From positions 18,132-82,131 of the forward strand of contig JAAEQD010000178.1 of the NCBI GenBank assembly GCA_024231855.1: DNA of 64,000 bases, written 5' to 3'. Positions 63,528 through 64,000 of the stretch are shown in pieces. The translations under genes and the position numbers were made by a program. The notes beneath the pieces are model-generated. The model was not told the DNA's origin, did no database searches, and was given only the letters and a program-made list of their open reading frames with translations. Within the stretch, counting starts at the first letter, position 1; each line of letters opens with the position of its first letter. The DNA comes from Candidatus Zixiibacteriota bacterium. Its GTDB lineage: Bacteria; Zixibacteria; MSB-5A5; UBA10806; 4484-95.

Positions 63528-64000
63528 ATGATGGAAATCCTTAGGGAAAAACCATTAACGAGATTAATCTTCGGCATTCTTTTCTTGTATTTGCTTTGCG
63601 TTTCTACCGCCTATTCTCAAGATACCCTTGAGACGAAACGACTTAGAATCGCCGCCAGCATCAAAACAGTGGATACCCTGGAATATCCAGAAGACCATAG
63701 TCTACTGATAGATGTGGCGGGAAATCCTGTGGGCTTTGAGGTATGGGAGGGAACCGGCAAAGAAGCAAGGAGAATCGTTTATTTAAATGCGGGAAACCGC
63801 TTTGCCGTAGAATCCTTTTTGGGAACATTGATTTCATCCAGGGGGAATACTATCCTCAAATATCGCTGCGAGGCTAAAATTATGCCAACATCACGCGCCA
63901 GTTTCATTTTATACTCAAGTGAAGGCGACGTGCTTACTACGAATTACAATCACAGTACCAATGCCGTTATTGCCATGTCAGGAGACGGCTATTTCGCGAT
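63528..64000 (+). CDS. Secreted protein, N-terminal part (continues beyond window)
   Basis: 157 codons to the right edge from the ATG at 63528 (another ATG follows directly), after a perfect AAGGAGGG. Signal peptide region LTRLIFGILFLYLLCVSTAYS; the mature part is beta-rich (LEYPEDHSLLIDVAGNPVGF; RIVYLNAGNRFAVESFLGTL). Ordinary secreted-protein composition; family not recognised. Confidence 0.7.
   Translation, partial: MMEILREKPLTRLIFGILFLYLLCVSTAYSQDTLETKRLRIAASIKTVDTLEYPEDHSLLIDVAGNPVGFEVWEGTGKEARRIVYLNAGNRFAVESFLGTLISSRGNTILKYRCEAKIMPTSRASFILYSSEGDVLTTNYNHSTNAVIAMSGDGYFA

Noticed and set aside
1..64000. CRISPR array, rRNA operon, intact IS element or prophage
   Set aside because: No regularly spaced short repeats, rRNA sequence, transposase or phage structural genes seen; periodic repeats in 42.9-61.6 kb and 31.8-32.5 kb are coding repeats.

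Overview
The window looks like a chromosomal piece of a Gram-negative bacterium of the FCB group. Candidate division Zixibacteria is my best guess, inferred from style and not from a marker gene. Evidence: very large secreted proteins ending either in a type IX-like C-terminal sorting domain (YPNPFN...SGIYF...LLLK) or in a tandem dockerin-like module (WPPxxIGxDxTYLVNxFR ... NGDCxVIGSDxTRxVNYFR ... WPNCE); a LapA/LapB pair; lipoproteins; and ordinary TTGACA/TATAAT-type promoters. Nearly everything is on the minus strand; plus-strand genes are a glycosyltransferase/deacetylase pair, one tRNA and a partial gene at the right edge.

Layout. 1-7.1 kb: four paralogous parallel beta-helix exoproteins (one cut by the left edge) and one repeat-rich exoprotein. 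7.5-9.5 kb: AT-rich plus-strand pair of a processive GT2 glycosyltransferase and a polysaccharide deacetylase. 9.5-12.1 kb: mutS. 12.3-16.1 kb: a locus built by duplication, with a zinc-ribbon rhomboid protease, a stand-alone copy of its zinc-ribbon part, and four paralogous small membrane proteins in two promoter-bearing units. 16.3-22.2 kb: PilX-like pilin-type protein, SPOR protein, lapB, lapA, a PsbP-like secreted protein and pgsA (apparently with a CTG start). 22.2-31.3 kb: dense housekeeping run recN, nadK, dxs, xseB, gpsA, plsY, der and a PDZ/radical-SAM/DUF512 protein. 31.3-33.5 kb: TPR protein bounded by clusters of REP-like hairpins. 33.5-38.8 kb: envelope cluster of LPP20 lipoprotein, COG3014-like lipoprotein, LpoB-like lipoprotein, a FlgT-like protein and a secreted protein.

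38.9-64 kb is accessory. Next to tRNA-Gly(CCC) sits a minus-strand cassette with a Shedu (DUF4263) nuclease, an M48-like membrane metalloprotease and a small membrane protein, preceded by a good promoter. Then come a 1,891-residue VCBS/FG-GAP exoprotein, a gene graveyard, a GC-rich 1,072-residue protein with a protein-glutaminase-like Cys-His-Asp domain and a C-terminal membrane region, another graveyard, a 2,554-residue LamG/CARDB exoprotein, and a third graveyard. The last holds a nonsense-mutated C-terminus of a SNF2-family (DrmD-like) helicase and a possible toxin fragment. The best candidates for something undescribed are the glutaminase-domain membrane protein, the Shedu plus M48 cassette, the rhomboid plus four-paralogue locus, and the tandem dockerin-like C-terminal tag.
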